From Parendozoicomonas callyspongiae (GTDB lineage: Bacteria; Pseudomonadota; Gammaproteobacteria; Pseudomonadales; Endozoicomonadaceae): a stretch of 38,333 nucleotides of DNA. Below, one piece after another: positions 25,496 to 35,254 of this stretch. Numbering within the stretch: the first letter of the stretch is position 1; every line of letters starts with the position of its first letter. The notes under the pieces were generated by a model. It made no database searches and was not told the DNA's origin. It saw only the letters and a program-made list of their open reading frames with translations. A program made the position numbers and the translations under genes. The stretch lies in contig NZ_JAMFLX010000033.1 in assembly GCF_023502345.1 (NCBI RefSeq), positions 1-38,333 of the forward strand, written 5' to 3'.

Positions 25496-26488
25496 CTATT
25501 GGAGGGGGCTTTCTTTCTCTCCCCCCCCCTTTTTTTTCTTTTTAATCCGGCTTGGCCCGGGTGCCAAATTATTTTGGTGTGTTTTCTTGTGGTTGCTCAA
25601 GTGATCAGAACGGCTGAATGCTTTGCGGCACTTATTACACTTATAAGGCTTTTCTCTAGTGTGTGTTCGTATATGCCGTTTCAATTCGTCAGAACGACTG
25701 AACGTCCATTCACAGTCTGCCCATTTGCATACGAAAGGTCTTTCGCCTGTATGCCTTCTAGTGTGATATTTTAGATGACCTGTACGGCCATAATTCTTTT
25801 CGCAGCCCGGGAATTTACAATGATATCTGCCATCGCTGCTTGCCTGACATGTGAAAAAAGTTTCATCAGCTGTTTTGCGCACGGGCTTGGTTTCTTGAGA
25901 TCTGACGCTGACTGAAAAAAAAACAGTTTCTGGTTTGGCAGCGGTGACTGCTGTCGCTGCGGTTCGGATAGCGGCCATTGGATTGCAATGGGTGATTTCG
26001 CGGTTGTGAGCCGGGAAATTTTTTTGATCAGCGTCTTCTATGGGTGGTTTGCTACTGACAGGGCAATCAAGAATGACTGTCGCTGTTGATGGGGTAGGAG
26101 CCAAAATCTCAGCGTTGATGGTAGAATTGTGAGCACCATCCTGAATGGTGACAGCGCACATGGAATCTGAGCAACTGGAATTTATAACTTCTAATGAGTT
26201 TTCCTCTGGCTTTTCATCAAAAAATATAACGTTTTCATTGAGCCAAAAGAATGCGCTTAAATTGGGGGGGAAGGTTACAGTGTTAAAATAATCTTCATCG
26301 CTGGAGATGCTGTAACAGAGGGGAGGAGGTGCAATGAAGCTGCTATAGTCCTTTGAAAGTATTTGAGAGGCTGTTTTTGGTGAGGAGGGTTCGCCAGGCT
26401 TGGTTCCTGTAGCCTCTATTCTGGTAGAGAGCAGAATGAGCAGTAGGAGTACTGATATAAATGTTGTCTGATCTCGCCAGCTATTCAA
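25496..26488 (-). CDS. Secreted-type KLF/Sp-like three-finger C2H2 zinc-finger protein
   Basis: A 330-residue protein with a eukaryotic Kruppel/Sp DNA-binding domain. An N-terminal Sec-type signal (about 1-26: FISVLLLLILLSTRIEA) is followed by a polar Ser/Thr/Pro-rich region. Three fingers follow: Cys224/229-His242/246, Cys254/259-His272/276 and Cys284/287-His300/304, with C-x4-C, C-x4-C, C-x2-C spacing as in KLF and Sp factors, and TGERP and TREKP linkers. Helices read RTGHLKY, RSDELKR and RSDHLSN; by the C2H2 recognition code they predict a GC-box-like NGG-GCG-NGG target. A basic KKKKK patch near the C terminus could serve as a nuclear signal. It lies convergent with rpe, 8 bases away, and interrupts rpe-gph. 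Acquisition from a eukaryote and action in host nuclei are inferences. Confidence 0.9.
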   Translation of the reverse strand: MNSWRDQTTFISVLLLLILLSTRIEATGTKPGEPSSPKTASQILSKDYSSFIAPPPLCYSISSDEDYFNTVTFPPNLSAFFWLNENVIFFDEKPEENSLEVINSSCSDSMCAVTIQDGAHNSTINAEILAPTPSTATVILDCPVSSKPPIEDADQKNFPAHNREITHCNPMAAIRTAATAVTAAKPETVFFSVSVRSQETKPVRKTADETFFTCQASSDGRYHCKFPGCEKNYGRTGHLKYHTRRHTGERPFVCKWADCEWTFSRSDELKRHIRTHTREKPYKCNKCRKAFSRSDHLSNHKKTHQNNLAPGPSRIKKKKKGGGEKESPLQ

Positions 26489-26616
26489 AGTTTGACACTG
26501 CAGCGATACAGGCTCCTGATTGGATAAGCTGGGAGCGTTGGGTTTGTCTGACGGGATCTTTGTGACACCGGTAGAATTGCAAGCGATCCAAGTAGCGTAG
26601 TGTAAGAAGTAGGATA

Positions 26617-27309
26617 TTGTTGAAAAAATTATTTGCCGGAAAATTACCAGAGCTCGTTATGTTTGATCTGGATGGAACGCTGGTGGACAGCGTGCCAGAT
26701 CTGGCGGTTGCTGTTGATGAAATGCTTGTTGAGATGGGTTTCTCACCTGTAGGAGAAGATAAAACAAAACTTTGGATTGGTAACGGGATTCCTGTTCTTG
26801 TTCGAAGGGCATTGCGAGATGCTGGGTGCTCAGAAGAGATTGTGAGTTTTGATAGTGATGCTTTTACCAAGGCGAGGGACGCTTTTGACAGGGCTTATGA
26901 TAAATCCTGTGGTTCTTTCAGTGTTGTTTATCCGGGAGTAAGAGAGTCCTTATCAAAACTGCACGAGCTTGGAATAAAGCTTGCTGTTATTACCAATAAG
27001 AGTGAAAGGTTTACTGGTGGTTTGTTGGCCCATCTGGAAATCGATCAGTATTTCTCCATGGTCGTTTGTGGTGACACCCTTCCTGAAAGAAAACCTGATC
27101 CGACTCCATTAATACATGTAATGGATCACTTTGATGTTGAGCCTGATTGTGCATTGATGGTTGGAGACTCCAGGCATGATGTTGCGGCTGCCAGAGCTGC
27201 AGGTGTTGCATGTGTCGCGGTGCCTTATGGGTATAACCATGGAGAGCCTATAATGAACTCATCCCCGGATGGGCTTGTTAGCACTTTAGCTGAGTTGGTT
27301 GGCGAGTAA
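26617..27309 (+). CDS. gph: Phosphoglycolate phosphatase Gph
   Basis: HAD-family phosphatase that removes 2-phosphoglycolate arising from DNA repair. Motif I is MFDLDGTLVDS (nucleophile Asp17, acid Asp19), motif II ITNKSE, the Lys region ERKPDPTPL, and motif IV GDSRHDVAAARAAGV, ending VPYGYNHGEP. The family length is about 225-230 residues. The start is a TTG (26617, or 26620 by better spacing from AGTAGGA); no ATG precedes the catalytic motif. It is the normal partner of rpe. Confidence 0.95.
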   Translation: MLKKLFAGKLPELVMFDLDGTLVDSVPDLAVAVDEMLVEMGFSPVGEDKTKLWIGNGIPVLVRRALRDAGCSEEIVSFDSDAFTKARDAFDRAYDKSCGSFSVVYPGVRESLSKLHELGIKLAVITNKSERFTGGLLAHLEIDQYFSMVVCGDTLPERKPDPTPLIHVMDHFDVEPDCALMVGDSRHDVAAARAAGVACVAVPYGYNHGEPIMNSSPDGLVSTLAELVGE

Positions 27310-27312
27310 TTT

Positions 27313-27639
27313 CTATCTATTTTCTGATTTGAGTCTGTTAGCCAGAAATACAATTTGCAGGTTGCACACAATAACTGTTCCAAGAATAACTGCCATGCGC
27401 AGCCATGGCTGCTCAAACAGAATTCGCATGCTGATCAGGTTGTAAGTGGTTGGAACCCACACGAAGAGTGTGCCAGCTATCAAACCGCCCTGAAGAAGCG
27501 TTACAACAATATGCTTACGATAAAACAGTATTAATGGTGCGACCGTGATCAGAATAGCCCAGACAACACTGCCAAGCCGGAGAAAGTGAGCGCCAAGAAC
27601 GAGATAAGCAAGAACAAGCAGAACAATGCGCCACCACAT
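27313..27639 (-). CDS. Small four-helix inner-membrane protein, unknown function
   Basis: Not recognised as a named family. From ATG at 27639, supported by GGAG six bases upstream, it encodes 108 residues with about four hydrophobic segments (VLLVLAYLVLGAHFL, VVWAILITVAPLILFY, LLQGGLIAGTLFVWV, MAVILGTVIVCNLQIVFLA) and few charged loops. Its stop lies 3 bases from that of gph on the opposite strand. It is downstream of the AGCS symporter on the same strand, but a strong terminator separates them. Confidence 0.7.
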   Translation of the reverse strand: MWWRIVLLVLAYLVLGAHFLRLGSVVWAILITVAPLILFYRKHIVVTLLQGGLIAGTLFVWVPTTYNLISMRILFEQPWLRMAVILGTVIVCNLQIVFLANRLKSENR

Positions 27640-27710
27640 AACAACTCCGGGGCTGGTAATCATGAAGGAGAGGGAAGATTTGGTGGGAAGTGTGCTTGAT
27701 CTTGCAGGCA

Positions 27711-27744
27711 AAAGAAAGGGGCTGATCCTTCAGCCCCTTTCTTT
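27711..27744 (-). terminator. Strong (possibly bidirectional) intrinsic terminator after the AGCS gene
   Basis: A perfect 15-bp stem (AAAGAAAGGGGCTGA/TCAGCCCCTTTCTTT) with a 4-base TCCT loop. The A/T-rich outer part supplies U-tracts in both directions. It lies 20 bases past the stop of the symporter gene. Confidence 0.9.
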
Positions 27745-27764
27745 GTCGGGAGAGAACTTAGTGA

Positions 27765-29150
27765 TTAGTTCTGCTTGGCAGCTTCACCAGTACCTTCAGT
27801 TTCAGGCAGGTAGCGATCTTCGAAATCGCTCAGTTTGTTGCCTACAACCTTGGCCAGGATCAGCAGACCGATCAGGTTCGGGAATACCATGATGCCGTTG
27901 AAGAAGTCAGCCAGTTCCCATACCAGAGCCACTTTCAGTGTGCAGCCCAGTACGATGAAGGCCATAACGATCAGGGAGTAAACCTTAACAGCGCTGTCAC
28001 CTTTGTCGCGGAACAGGAAGCGAACGTTAGCTTCACCGAAGAAGTACCAGCCGATGATGGTAGAGAAGGCGAAGAACAGCAGTGCGATCGCGATAAAGAT
28101 GCCGCCGAAGGAACCCATACCGTGAGTGAATGCTTCCTGAGTCAGGCGGATACCAGACATGGAACCATCGATGGGCACAGTCAGGATAACCAGTGCAGTG
28201 ATGGTCAGGATAACGAAGGTGTCGAAGAATACACCGAACATCGCTACACCGCCCTGCTCAACAGGATGGTCAACCTTGGCCACAGCGTGAGCGTGTGGAG
28301 TAGAACCCATACCAGCTTCGTTGGAGAACAGGCCACGGGCAACACCGTAACGAACAGCTTCCTTGATGGTTGCACCCAGCAGACCGCCGGTAGCAGCAAC
28401 AGGGTCGAAAGCACCAACGAAGATCATCTTGAAGCCAGCAATCACGCCAGGAATGTTGGTCAGCAGGATGTAGCAGCTACCCAGGATGTACATGATGGCC
28501 ATGAAAGGTACGGCCTTGGAAGTGAAGGAAGCGATTGCCTTCACACCACCGCTGAAAATCAGACCTGCCAGGATAGCGATTACGATACCAACAGCCAGTG
28601 GGCTAATGCCAAAGGCAGTGTTGAATGCATCACCAATGGAGTTGGCCTGTACCATGTTACCGATAAAGCCAAGAGCCAGAATGATGGTTACGGCGAAGAA
28701 AGAACCCAGCGCCTTGCTGCCAACACCTTTGGACAGGTAGTAAGCAGGACCACCACGGGTCTGGCCGTTCACGTCTTCCTTATAAACCTGAGACAGAACG
28801 GATTCTGCGAAGATGGTACCCATGCCGAAGAAGGCAGTGATCCACATCCAGAAGATAGCGCCAGGGCCACCGGCTGCGATTGCGGTAGCAGCACCTGCCA
28901 GGTTACCGGTACCAACCTGTGCAGCAACAGCAGTAGTCAGGGATTGGAAAGAACTCATACCCTTGTTGTCAGCGGTTTGTCCTTTCTTTCCTCCGCCCAG
29001 TGCGTATTTAACCGATCGGGTGAACATTCGAACCTGAACAAAGCGGAGTTTGAATGTGAAGTAAATACCGGTACCGCACAGCAGGAATATTAAGAGGTAT
29101 CCCCAAAGTACACTGTTGGCCCAGCCAACAAGGGACATTAATGCATCCAT
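27765..29150 (-). CDS. AGCS-family sodium:alanine/glycine symporter
   Basis: Inner-membrane sodium-coupled transporter for small neutral amino acids. The 461-residue protein has about 11 hydrophobic segments. Family hallmarks are SSFQSLTTAVAAQVGTGNLAG with the conserved Gly/Ala-rich IAAGGPGAIFWMWITAFFGMG, ESVLSQVYKEDVNGQTRGGPAYYL, and RGLFSNEAGMGSTPHAHAVA. Codon choice is notably biased, so it may be highly expressed. The 5' region holds a 30-bp palindrome (29255-29284). V. cholerae carries a glycine riboswitch before an AGCS gene, but none is recognisable here. It lies between gph and trpE, genes adjacent in Pseudomonas. Confidence 0.95.
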   Translation of the reverse strand: MDALMSLVGWANSVLWGYLLIFLLCGTGIYFTFKLRFVQVRMFTRSVKYALGGGKKGQTADNKGMSSFQSLTTAVAAQVGTGNLAGAATAIAAGGPGAIFWMWITAFFGMGTIFAESVLSQVYKEDVNGQTRGGPAYYLSKGVGSKALGSFFAVTIILALGFIGNMVQANSIGDAFNTAFGISPLAVGIVIAILAGLIFSGGVKAIASFTSKAVPFMAIMYILGSCYILLTNIPGVIAGFKMIFVGAFDPVAATGGLLGATIKEAVRYGVARGLFSNEAGMGSTPHAHAVAKVDHPVEQGGVAMFGVFFDTFVILTITALVILTVPIDGSMSGIRLTQEAFTHGMGSFGGIFIAIALLFFAFSTIIGWYFFGEANVRFLFRDKGDSAVKVYSLIVMAFIVLGCTLKVALVWELADFFNGIMVFPNLIGLLILAKVVGNKLSDFEDRYLPETEGTGEAAKQN

Positions 29151-30022
29151 ATCAAACTCCTTATGGATTTAGTGATAAGTGATCAGTTGTGATTTTTTAA
29201 GGTGTTGTCTTATGAGAGATCTTTGTTTGGATCTGGTGCGGGCTGAATTTGATATCGGTTAATTAGCCAATGGCAATTAACCGAATCAAAAAAAGGGTTG
29301 GCTTTAATCAATGGCATAACAGCCTCTACTCGTTCATGCCCTTCACTGGAGGGCTTTTGTGAGCCCGGGCAGTTGCGAGATATTTTATTGTTAGAGTGAT
29401 TTTGAAAAATTGTTCTAGAGCAAAAAAATTGCGGCTTTTTTGGTGAAATTAATTTTTGTTTTATTAAATAAGGTGGGCGTTAAATTAATAGTATTGCATG
29501 CATGTTTATAATAATTTGTTTTTGGTAAATAAAATTTGATTCTGGATATAAAAAATAACCCTTATTTTTTGCAGTGAATTAGATGCCCGCGATAATTAAT
29601 TTAACCACAGTTAAATAATATTTTATTTGAGCAATGGATGTTAATAAGCAATAGGTTCTGTATTTACTGTATTAATTCTATTCGTTCCTCTGGTTGTCAG
29701 CTTTGTTTCTCTGAACTTTCAATCTTGTAGTATTTGGCTGAAATGAATTAACTGGATGTTATTGCTATTCCCAGCGGTGTTCTATATTCTCTGGCAATCT
29801 TAGGTGGAAGTACCTACTAATCGTGCTCTGAGTGTATGTTTGTGTGGGTCGTATCCTTCTCTACTGGAGCTATGCAGTGAGTTACTCGTTAACTGACAAT
29901 CTGCTTTCCTCTCTGCCTCTCTTTTGCTGGCGATGGCGTGCCTGCGCCTGAGCAACCGCTCACCTGATCTTCTATAACTCTCATATTAACGACAATAATC
30001 TGATCTACAGGGACAGCCTGTT
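29151..30022. other. 872-bp AT-rich intergenic region between the AGCS gene and trpE
   Basis: No credible protein or tRNA gene was found. It holds the 29255-29284 palindrome, a GCCCT/AGGGC hairpin followed by TTTT on the plus strand (29338-29358), a very AT-rich tract (about 29400-29660), and a minor stem TGAGC-AACC-GCTCA near 29950. A 14-codon frame (29836-29880) has one Trp codon only, so it is not a convincing trp leader peptide. The promoters of both divergent units must lie here. Confidence 0.5.
29255..29284. promoter_or_regulatory. 30-bp near-perfect palindrome upstream of the AGCS gene
   Basis: TCGGTTAATT and AATTAACCGA flank an inner GCCA-A-TGGC stem; only the unpaired A at 29265 breaks symmetry. 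It lies about 105 bases before the symporter start. A dimeric repressor operator or a leader hairpin are both possible. On the minus strand it is preceded by a run of T. Confidence 0.6.
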
Positions 30023-31495
30023 ATGACACCTGAACAGTTTCAGTCACTGGTCAGCCAGGGGTATAACCGTATACCCGTAACCCGTGAGGTTTTGGCTGAC
30101 TTTGATACACCTTTATCCACCTACCTGAAGCTGGCAGATACGGATTACTCCTGCCTGCTGGAATCTGTTGAAGGGGGAGAAAAATGGGGGCGCTACTCTT
30201 TTATCGGGCTTGGTAGTCGCACTGTTCTGCGAGTATCAGGGCTTGAGTGGACATTGGAAACTGATGGCCAGATAGTCGAAAAGCGTGAAGTCAAAGACCC
30301 ACTGACAGAGATTGAAACCTTCAAAGAGAGGTTCCGGGTGCCAGACCTGCCGGATCTGCCACGCTTCCATGGTGGGCTCGTGGGTTACTTCTCCTACGAT
30401 ACCGCTCGTTATATTGAGCCCCGGCTGGCAAAGAGCCAGCCAGAGGATGTCCTGGGAACTCCCGACATTCTGTTGATGGTGATGGATGACCTGGTGGTTT
30501 TTGATAATCTGTCTGGCAAAGTCGTTTTTATTACCCATGTTGACCCTGCAGAGAAAGATGCGCTGATCAGGGCTGAAGCGACTATTGATGCTCGCCTGCA
30601 GTCGCTCAAGAATAAACGGGCCTACCTCCCATCCGGTGATGGTAAAGCTGTGAAGTCAGAAGAGGCGTTTACTTCTCTGTGGGGCGAGAGTGGTTACAAA
30701 AAAGGCGTTGAAAAGATAAAGGATTACATTCTTGATGGTGATGTCATGCAGGTGGTGCCATCACAGAGAATGACTCTTCCCTATGATGAACATCCTCTGA
30801 ACCTGTATCGGGCGCTGCGTTGTCTCAATCCGTCGCCCTATATGTATTACCTGAATCTTCGGGACTTCCATATTGTTGGGTCGTCTCCTGAGATACTGGC
30901 GCGCCTTGAGCATGATGAAGTGACTGTACGGCCTATTGCCGGCACCCGTAAACGTGGGCAAACGCCTGAGCGGGACAAGGAGCTGGAGCAGGAGTTGCTG
31001 GATGATCCAAAGGAGATAGCTGAGCACCTGATGCTTATTGATCTTGGTCGTAATGATGTTGGTCGTGTGGCTCAGACGGGTTCTGTCAGTCTGACTGACA
31101 AGATGGTGGTCGAAAGGTACTCCCATGTTATGCATATTGTTTCCAATGTGACTGGCAAACTGAAAGATGGATTGTCGGCCATAGATGTACTGAGGGCGAC
31201 GCTGCCTGCCGGCACTTTAAGTGGGGCGCCCAAGGTCAGGGCCATGGAAATTATCGATGAGCTGGAGCCTGTTAAACGGGGAATTTACGGCGGTGCAGTG
31301 GGTTACTTGGCCTGGAACGGCAATATGGATACTGCAATAGCTATTCGAACAGCTGTTATTAAAGATGGGCAGCTGAATATTCAGGCCGGTGCGGGGGTTG
31401 TGGCAGACTCAATCCCCGAGCTTGAATGGAAAGAAACACTGAATAAAGGTCGCGCGATTTTTCATGCGGCAGATATGGCCCGAGACGGCCTGTGA
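30023..31495 (+). CDS. trpE: Anthranilate synthase component I TrpE
   Basis: Makes anthranilate from chorismate and ammonia supplied by TrpG. The 490-residue protein carries the N-terminal feedback-site motif [20 protein letters not shown], with LLES the tryptophan-binding element, and the catalytic [36 protein letters not shown] and [20 protein letters not shown]. It heads trpEGDC. No clear attenuator was found upstream, although feedback inhibition is expected from the LLES motif. Confidence 0.97.
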   Translation: MTPEQFQSLVSQGYNRIPVTREVLADFDTPLSTYLKLADTDYSCLLESVEGGEKWGRYSFIGLGSRTVLRVSGLEWTLETDGQIVEKREVKDPLTEIETFKERFRVPDLPDLPRFHGGLVGYFSYDTARYIEPRLAKSQPEDVLGTPDILLMVMDDLVVFDNLSGKVVFITHVDPAEKDALIRAEATIDARLQSLKNKRAYLPSGDGKAVKSEEAFTSLWGESGYKKGVEKIKDYILDGDVMQVVPSQRMTLPYDEHPLNLYRALRCLNPSPYMYYLNLRDFHIVGSSPEILARLEHDEVTVRPIAGTRKRGQTPERDKELEQELLDDPKEIAEHLMLIDLGRNDVGRVAQTGSVSLTDKMVVERYSHVMHIVSNVTGKLKDGLSAIDVLRATLPAGTLSGAPKVRAMEIIDELEPVKRGIYGGAVGYLAWNGNMDTAIAIRTAVIKDGQLNIQAGAGVVADSIPELEWKETLNKGRAIFHAADMARDGL

Positions 31496-31549
31496 TAAAT
31501 GATTTTCAGGGGTGTAATCAACCTCTGTGTCGGACTGGAGAGACCGATA

Positions 31550-32134
31550 ATGCTGTTAATGATCGATAACTATGACTCCTTCACATACAACGTGGTGCAG
31601 TACCTTGGGGAGCTGGGTGCTGATGTGCAGGTGTACCGAAATGATGAAATCTCCGTGCAGGATATAGACAAGCTCAGCCCGGATCATCTGGTGATATCTC
31701 CCGGCCCCTGCACTCCGAATGAAGCCGGTATATCCATGGAGGCGATTCGCCACTTTGCCGGAAAGATTCCTGTTCTTGGGATTTGTCTGGGGCACCAGAG
31801 TCTTGGTCAGGTTTATGGTGGTGATGTTATTCGGGCCAGGCAGGTGATGCACGGTAAGGTTTCACCGGTTTATCACAATGGTAAGGGTGTGTTTGCGGGG
31901 CTGGAAAATCCATTTACATGTACCCGTTATCACTCGCTGGTTGTCGATAAGGAAACCTTGCCAGATTGTCTGGAAGTGACCGCCTGGACTCAGAATGAAG
32001 ATGGTTCCATGGATGAAATTATGGGCCTGCGCCATAAGGAGCTGATGATTGAGGGCGTCCAGTTCCACCCGGAGTCAATTATGACTGACCATGGGCATGA
32101 CATCCTCGCCAATTTCCTGAAGCAGACTGGCTAA
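31550..32134 (+). CDS. trpG: Anthranilate synthase component II (glutamine amidotransferase) TrpG
   Basis: Class-I glutaminase that feeds ammonia to TrpE; in many bacteria the same subunit also serves PabB. Numbering from ATG at 31550: [11 protein letters not shown], oxyanion SPGPCTP, nucleophile Cys79 in [12 protein letters not shown], and the His173/Glu175 pair in VQFHPESI. The frame is open to 31499, but ATG at 31550 with upstream GGAGA fits the family start and gives 194 residues. It is 54 bases after trpE. Confidence 0.96.
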   Translation: MLLMIDNYDSFTYNVVQYLGELGADVQVYRNDEISVQDIDKLSPDHLVISPGPCTPNEAGISMEAIRHFAGKIPVLGICLGHQSLGQVYGGDVIRARQVMHGKVSPVYHNGKGVFAGLENPFTCTRYHSLVVDKETLPDCLEVTAWTQNEDGSMDEIMGLRHKELMIEGVQFHPESIMTDHGHDILANFLKQTG

Positions 32135-32184
32135 AGATGTTGATGTAGCGTTACAAGAATAAATTTGAGGCAGAGAAACGAATT

Positions 32185-33222
32185 ATGGATATTAAAGAAG
32201 CTATCGGTCGAGCTGTGCAGCACCTGGATTTAAGCTTTGATGAGATGAAGTCTGTGATGCGCCAGATTATGTCTGGAGGTGCTACCGAAGCGCAGATTGG
32301 TTCGTTTCTCACTGCCCTGAGAATGAAAAGCGAAAGCATTGATGAGATAGCCGGTGCGGTCACAGTCATGCGTGAGCTGGCCAGCAAGGTTGAAGTCAGG
32401 GCTGATCATATGGTGGATATTGTCGGTACCGGTGGTGATGGAGCTAACCTCTTTAACGTCTCCACAGGCTCTTCTTTCGTGGCTGCGGCAGCTGGTGTAT
32501 CTGTGGCCAAGCATGGTAATCGAAGTGTTTCCAGTAGTTCCGGCAGTGCTGACGTGCTGCTGCAGGCTGGTGTGAATCTGGATGTTTCGCCGGAACAGGT
32601 TGCCCGCTGTATTGAGGAAGTTGGTATCGGCTTTATGTTTGCCCAGAACCATCATTCCGCCATGAAGTACACTATTGGACCGCGTAAAGAACTCGGTATT
32701 CGCACCTTTATGAATATTTTGGGACCCATGACCAATCCGGCTGATGTTCCCTGTCTGGTGGTTGGGGTCTTCACAGGTGAACTGTGCCGTCCGATGGCGG
32801 AAGTGCTGGGTCGTCTTGGGAATAAGCATGTCATGGTGGTTCATGCTGTTGATGGGCTGGATGAAATCAGTCTGGCCAGTGAAACACTTGTGGCAGAGCT
32901 TAAGTATGGCGAAGTTCAGGAATATCACATCAAACCAGAAGATGTCGGTGTAACCAGCCAGAGCCTTATCGGCCTTGAGGTTGGTAGTTCTGAAGAGTCA
33001 CTGGCTTTAATAAAGGATGCACTTGGCAAGCAAATGGGTAACTATGCCTCCAAGGCTGCTGATATGATTGCGCTCAATGCCGGTGCGGCGATTTATGTAT
33101 CCGGGGTTGCCAGTTCTCTTAAAGAGGGCGTAGCGATGGCGCGGGATGCCATTTCAAGCGGTCTGGCACTGGAGAAAATGAAAGAGCTGGCAGACTTTAC
33201 CTCTGTCTTCAAGCAGGTTTAA
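32185..33222 (+). CDS. trpD: Anthranilate phosphoribosyltransferase TrpD
   Basis: Transfers the phosphoribosyl group from PRPP to anthranilate. The 345-residue protein shows the PRPP/pyrophosphate-binding [31 protein letters not shown], the anthranilate-tunnel region [33 protein letters not shown] and the metal-binding [11 protein letters not shown]. It is not fused to trpG, as in Pseudomonas. It starts 50 bases after trpG and runs into trpC after 14 bases. Confidence 0.97.
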   Translation: MDIKEAIGRAVQHLDLSFDEMKSVMRQIMSGGATEAQIGSFLTALRMKSESIDEIAGAVTVMRELASKVEVRADHMVDIVGTGGDGANLFNVSTGSSFVAAAAGVSVAKHGNRSVSSSSGSADVLLQAGVNLDVSPEQVARCIEEVGIGFMFAQNHHSAMKYTIGPRKELGIRTFMNILGPMTNPADVPCLVVGVFTGELCRPMAEVLGRLGNKHVMVVHAVDGLDEISLASETLVAELKYGEVQEYHIKPEDVGVTSQSLIGLEVGSSEESLALIKDALGKQMGNYASKAADMIALNAGAAIYVSGVASSLKEGVAMARDAISSGLALEKMKELADFTSVFKQV

Positions 33223-33236
33223 CAGGGGGGAGAGGA

Positions 33237-34046
33237 ATGACACCGGATACACCGACAATTCTAAAAAAAATTATCAAGCGTAAATGGGAAGAGATTGCTG
33301 AACGCTCCGAACAGGTTTCTGTTGAAAAGTTATTTGAAAGAGCTAGCGAGGCTGAAGCGTGTAGAGGGTTTGCTGATGCTCTGGTTTCGCGTGTCAGCCA
33401 GAATAAAGCAGCCATTATCGCTGAGATAAAAAAAGCATCCCCCAGCAAAGGTGTTATCCGGGAAAACTTTCGGCCTGCGGATATTGCACGCAGTTATGAG
33501 AAAGCTGGGGCAGCCTGCCTTTCCGTTCTGACAGACTGGGATTTTTTCCAAGGGCATGAAGATTATCTAGTTCAGGCCAGAGAAGCTTGCAGCCTTCCTG
33601 TTATTCGTAAGGACTTTATAGTTTCGTCTTATCAGGTTTATGAAGCTCGTGCGATTGGGGCAGATTGTATTTTGCTCATTGCAGCAGCACTAAGTGATGA
33701 GAGTATGGCAGAATTAAACAGCTTGGCGCAAAAACTGGGAATGGATGTTCTCATAGAAGTGCATAATGCTGAAGAGTTGGAACGTACCTTAGTACTTGAA
33801 AACCGCTTGCTTGGTATAAATAATCGAAATTTGCATACCTTTGATGTCTCTCTGGAAACAACCAGTTCAATGCTGAAAAGCATTCCTTCTGACCGTCTCG
33901 TTGTTACCGAAAGTGGAATTCATCATAAAACTGATATTACAGCAATGTTTGAACAGGGTGTCGAAGCCTTCCTGGTTGGTGAGGCATTTATGAGGGCTCC
34001 TGATCCAGGTGCAGAGTTGATGAAACTCTTTGTTGATTGGTTGTAA
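33237..34046 (+). CDS. trpC: Indole-3-glycerol-phosphate synthase TrpC
   Basis: Cyclises CdRP to indole-3-glycerol phosphate. The 269-residue TIM barrel, without a fused TrpF domain, has [17 protein letters not shown] at the N terminus, catalytic [69 protein letters not shown] and VTESGI. trpF, trpB and trpA are not in the window, so the last steps are encoded elsewhere. The stop is only 4 bases from the stop of the hypothetical gene on the other strand. Confidence 0.97.
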   Translation: MTPDTPTILKKIIKRKWEEIAERSEQVSVEKLFERASEAEACRGFADALVSRVSQNKAAIIAEIKKASPSKGVIRENFRPADIARSYEKAGAACLSVLTDWDFFQGHEDYLVQAREACSLPVIRKDFIVSSYQVYEARAIGADCILLIAAALSDESMAELNSLAQKLGMDVLIEVHNAEELERTLVLENRLLGINNRNLHTFDVSLETTSSMLKSIPSDRLVVTESGIHHKTDITAMFEQGVEAFLVGEAFMRAPDPGAELMKLFVDWL

Positions 34047-34050
34047 AGTG

Positions 34051-34491
34051 CTATAGCATCTTTTGATATTTAGCCTGTTTTCCAAAGGTTGCTGGAACAT
34101 TTTCATTGGTCGCTCTTTTCAGGCTGGAAGTGTTCGAGATTTGATCATATTTATTGCCCTGGTTCTGTTGACTGTTTGAAAATGTGATTTCTTTATATTG
34201 GGTTGGAAATGGGAGAGCATCGAACGACTGTCCCTGTTCACACTTGTAGAGTAGCAACTCGCTGGTTGTACATTGAAAAGACTCATATATCTTCCTGTCA
34301 CGAATTAACCTGTAACTCTGAAGAGAGTTGTAATCAGGCTCAGAAGGGTTTTGTTGCAAATATTTTATTTTCAGCATGAAAGTACAACAGCTTTGCTGGT
34401 CAGGGAAAGACAGTTTGAAAAGCGAGTATTGAGATAGAGCAGCATTAACTAACACCGCTATTCCCTGATCATTAATAGATTGTACTTGCAT
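34051..34491 (-). CDS. Hypothetical protein
   Basis: Not recognised. A 146-residue polar protein with no signal peptide or clear membrane segment, a central Cys-containing stretch (QQSCCTFMLKIKYL, FQCTTSELLLYKCEQG) and a Gln/Asn/Ser-rich C-terminal third that looks disordered. The N-terminal half has alternating hydrophobic residues consistent with beta strands. It is convergent with trpC. There is no strong ribosome site. It may be lineage-specific; it fills the whole gap, with no better frame in it. Confidence 0.45.
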   Translation of the reverse strand: MQVQSINDQGIAVLVNAALSQYSLFKLSFPDQQSCCTFMLKIKYLQQNPSEPDYNSLQSYRLIRDRKIYESFQCTTSELLLYKCEQGQSFDALPFPTQYKEITFSNSQQNQGNKYDQISNTSSLKRATNENVPATFGKQAKYQKML

Positions 34492-34681
34492 AACCTGTCC
34501 CGAAGGGATTAGATACAGCTATTATAAGCGGCTACTGAGCTTTACAGCACTGACAATATTGTCAGTTGGCAAGCAGGGCTCTGAGAAATTACAGATCCAA
34601 TTTTTTATAAGCGTTTCTTGAAAAAAGGTCTCATCCACCCCATATCGACTCTCAGTAGAAATTTATCATCAGGAGTTTTCC

Positions 34682-35224
34682 TTGGAACAGTACAGAGGTA
34701 CGACCATATTATCCGTTCGCCGACAGGGTAAGGTCGTGATTGGCGGTGATGGTCAGGTGTCCCTTGGTGATACAGTGATTAAGGGTAATGCCCGTAAGGT
34801 GCGTCGCTTGTATAACGGCAATGTTATCGCTGGTTTTGCCGGTGGCACGGCGGATGCGTTTACCCTCTTTGAACGCTTTGAAGCTCAGTTGGAAAAGCAC
34901 CAGGGACAGCTGGTTCGCTCAGCCGTAGAATTGGCTAAAGACTGGCGTACTGACCGTACCCTGTCTCGTCTGGAAGCCATGCTGATCGTAGCCGACAGCA
35001 AGGCATCCCTGATTATTACTGGTAATGGCGATGTAATGGAAACAGTTGATGGCATTCTGGCGATTGGCTCCGGCAGCAACTTTGCCCGTTCTGCCGCGAT
35101 TGCCCTGGCAGACAATACCGATCTATCTGCCCGCGATATTGTCGAAAAGAGCTTGAATATTGCTGGCGATATCTGCGTTTACACCAACCATTCCAGAACT
35201 ATTGAAGAGCTGGATGCTGAGTAA
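34682..35224 (+). CDS. hslV: ATP-dependent protease peptidase subunit HslV
   Basis: Proteolytic core of the HslUV heat-shock protease. The 180-residue protein begins [14 protein letters not shown]; processing before the TT pair would expose the catalytic N-terminal Thr. [40 protein letters not shown] and the C-terminal [17 protein letters not shown] are diagnostic. The start codon is a rare TTG at 34682 with AGGAG about 8 bases upstream. hslU follows after 30 bases. Confidence 0.97.
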   Translation: MEQYRGTTILSVRRQGKVVIGGDGQVSLGDTVIKGNARKVRRLYNGNVIAGFAGGTADAFTLFERFEAQLEKHQGQLVRSAVELAKDWRTDRTLSRLEAMLIVADSKASLIITGNGDVMETVDGILAIGSGSNFARSAAIALADNTDLSARDIVEKSLNIAGDICVYTNHSRTIEELDAE

Positions 35225-35254
35225 TTAATTCTCCGGCTTTGAGAAAGACGAATT

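Noticed and set aside
28122-29093. Long plus-strand open frame antisense to the AGCS gene
   Set aside because: It mirrors the strongly biased codons of the symporter, has low-complexity polar content and no family features; the minus-strand gene is unmistakable.
29151-29500. Glycine riboswitch before the AGCS gene
   Set aside because: Known for this transporter family, but the conserved glycine-aptamer core was not found on the minus strand; only a palindrome is visible.
29836-29880. trp leader peptide and attenuator
   Set aside because: The short frame has a single Trp codon and no clear alternative terminator/antiterminator stems before trpE.
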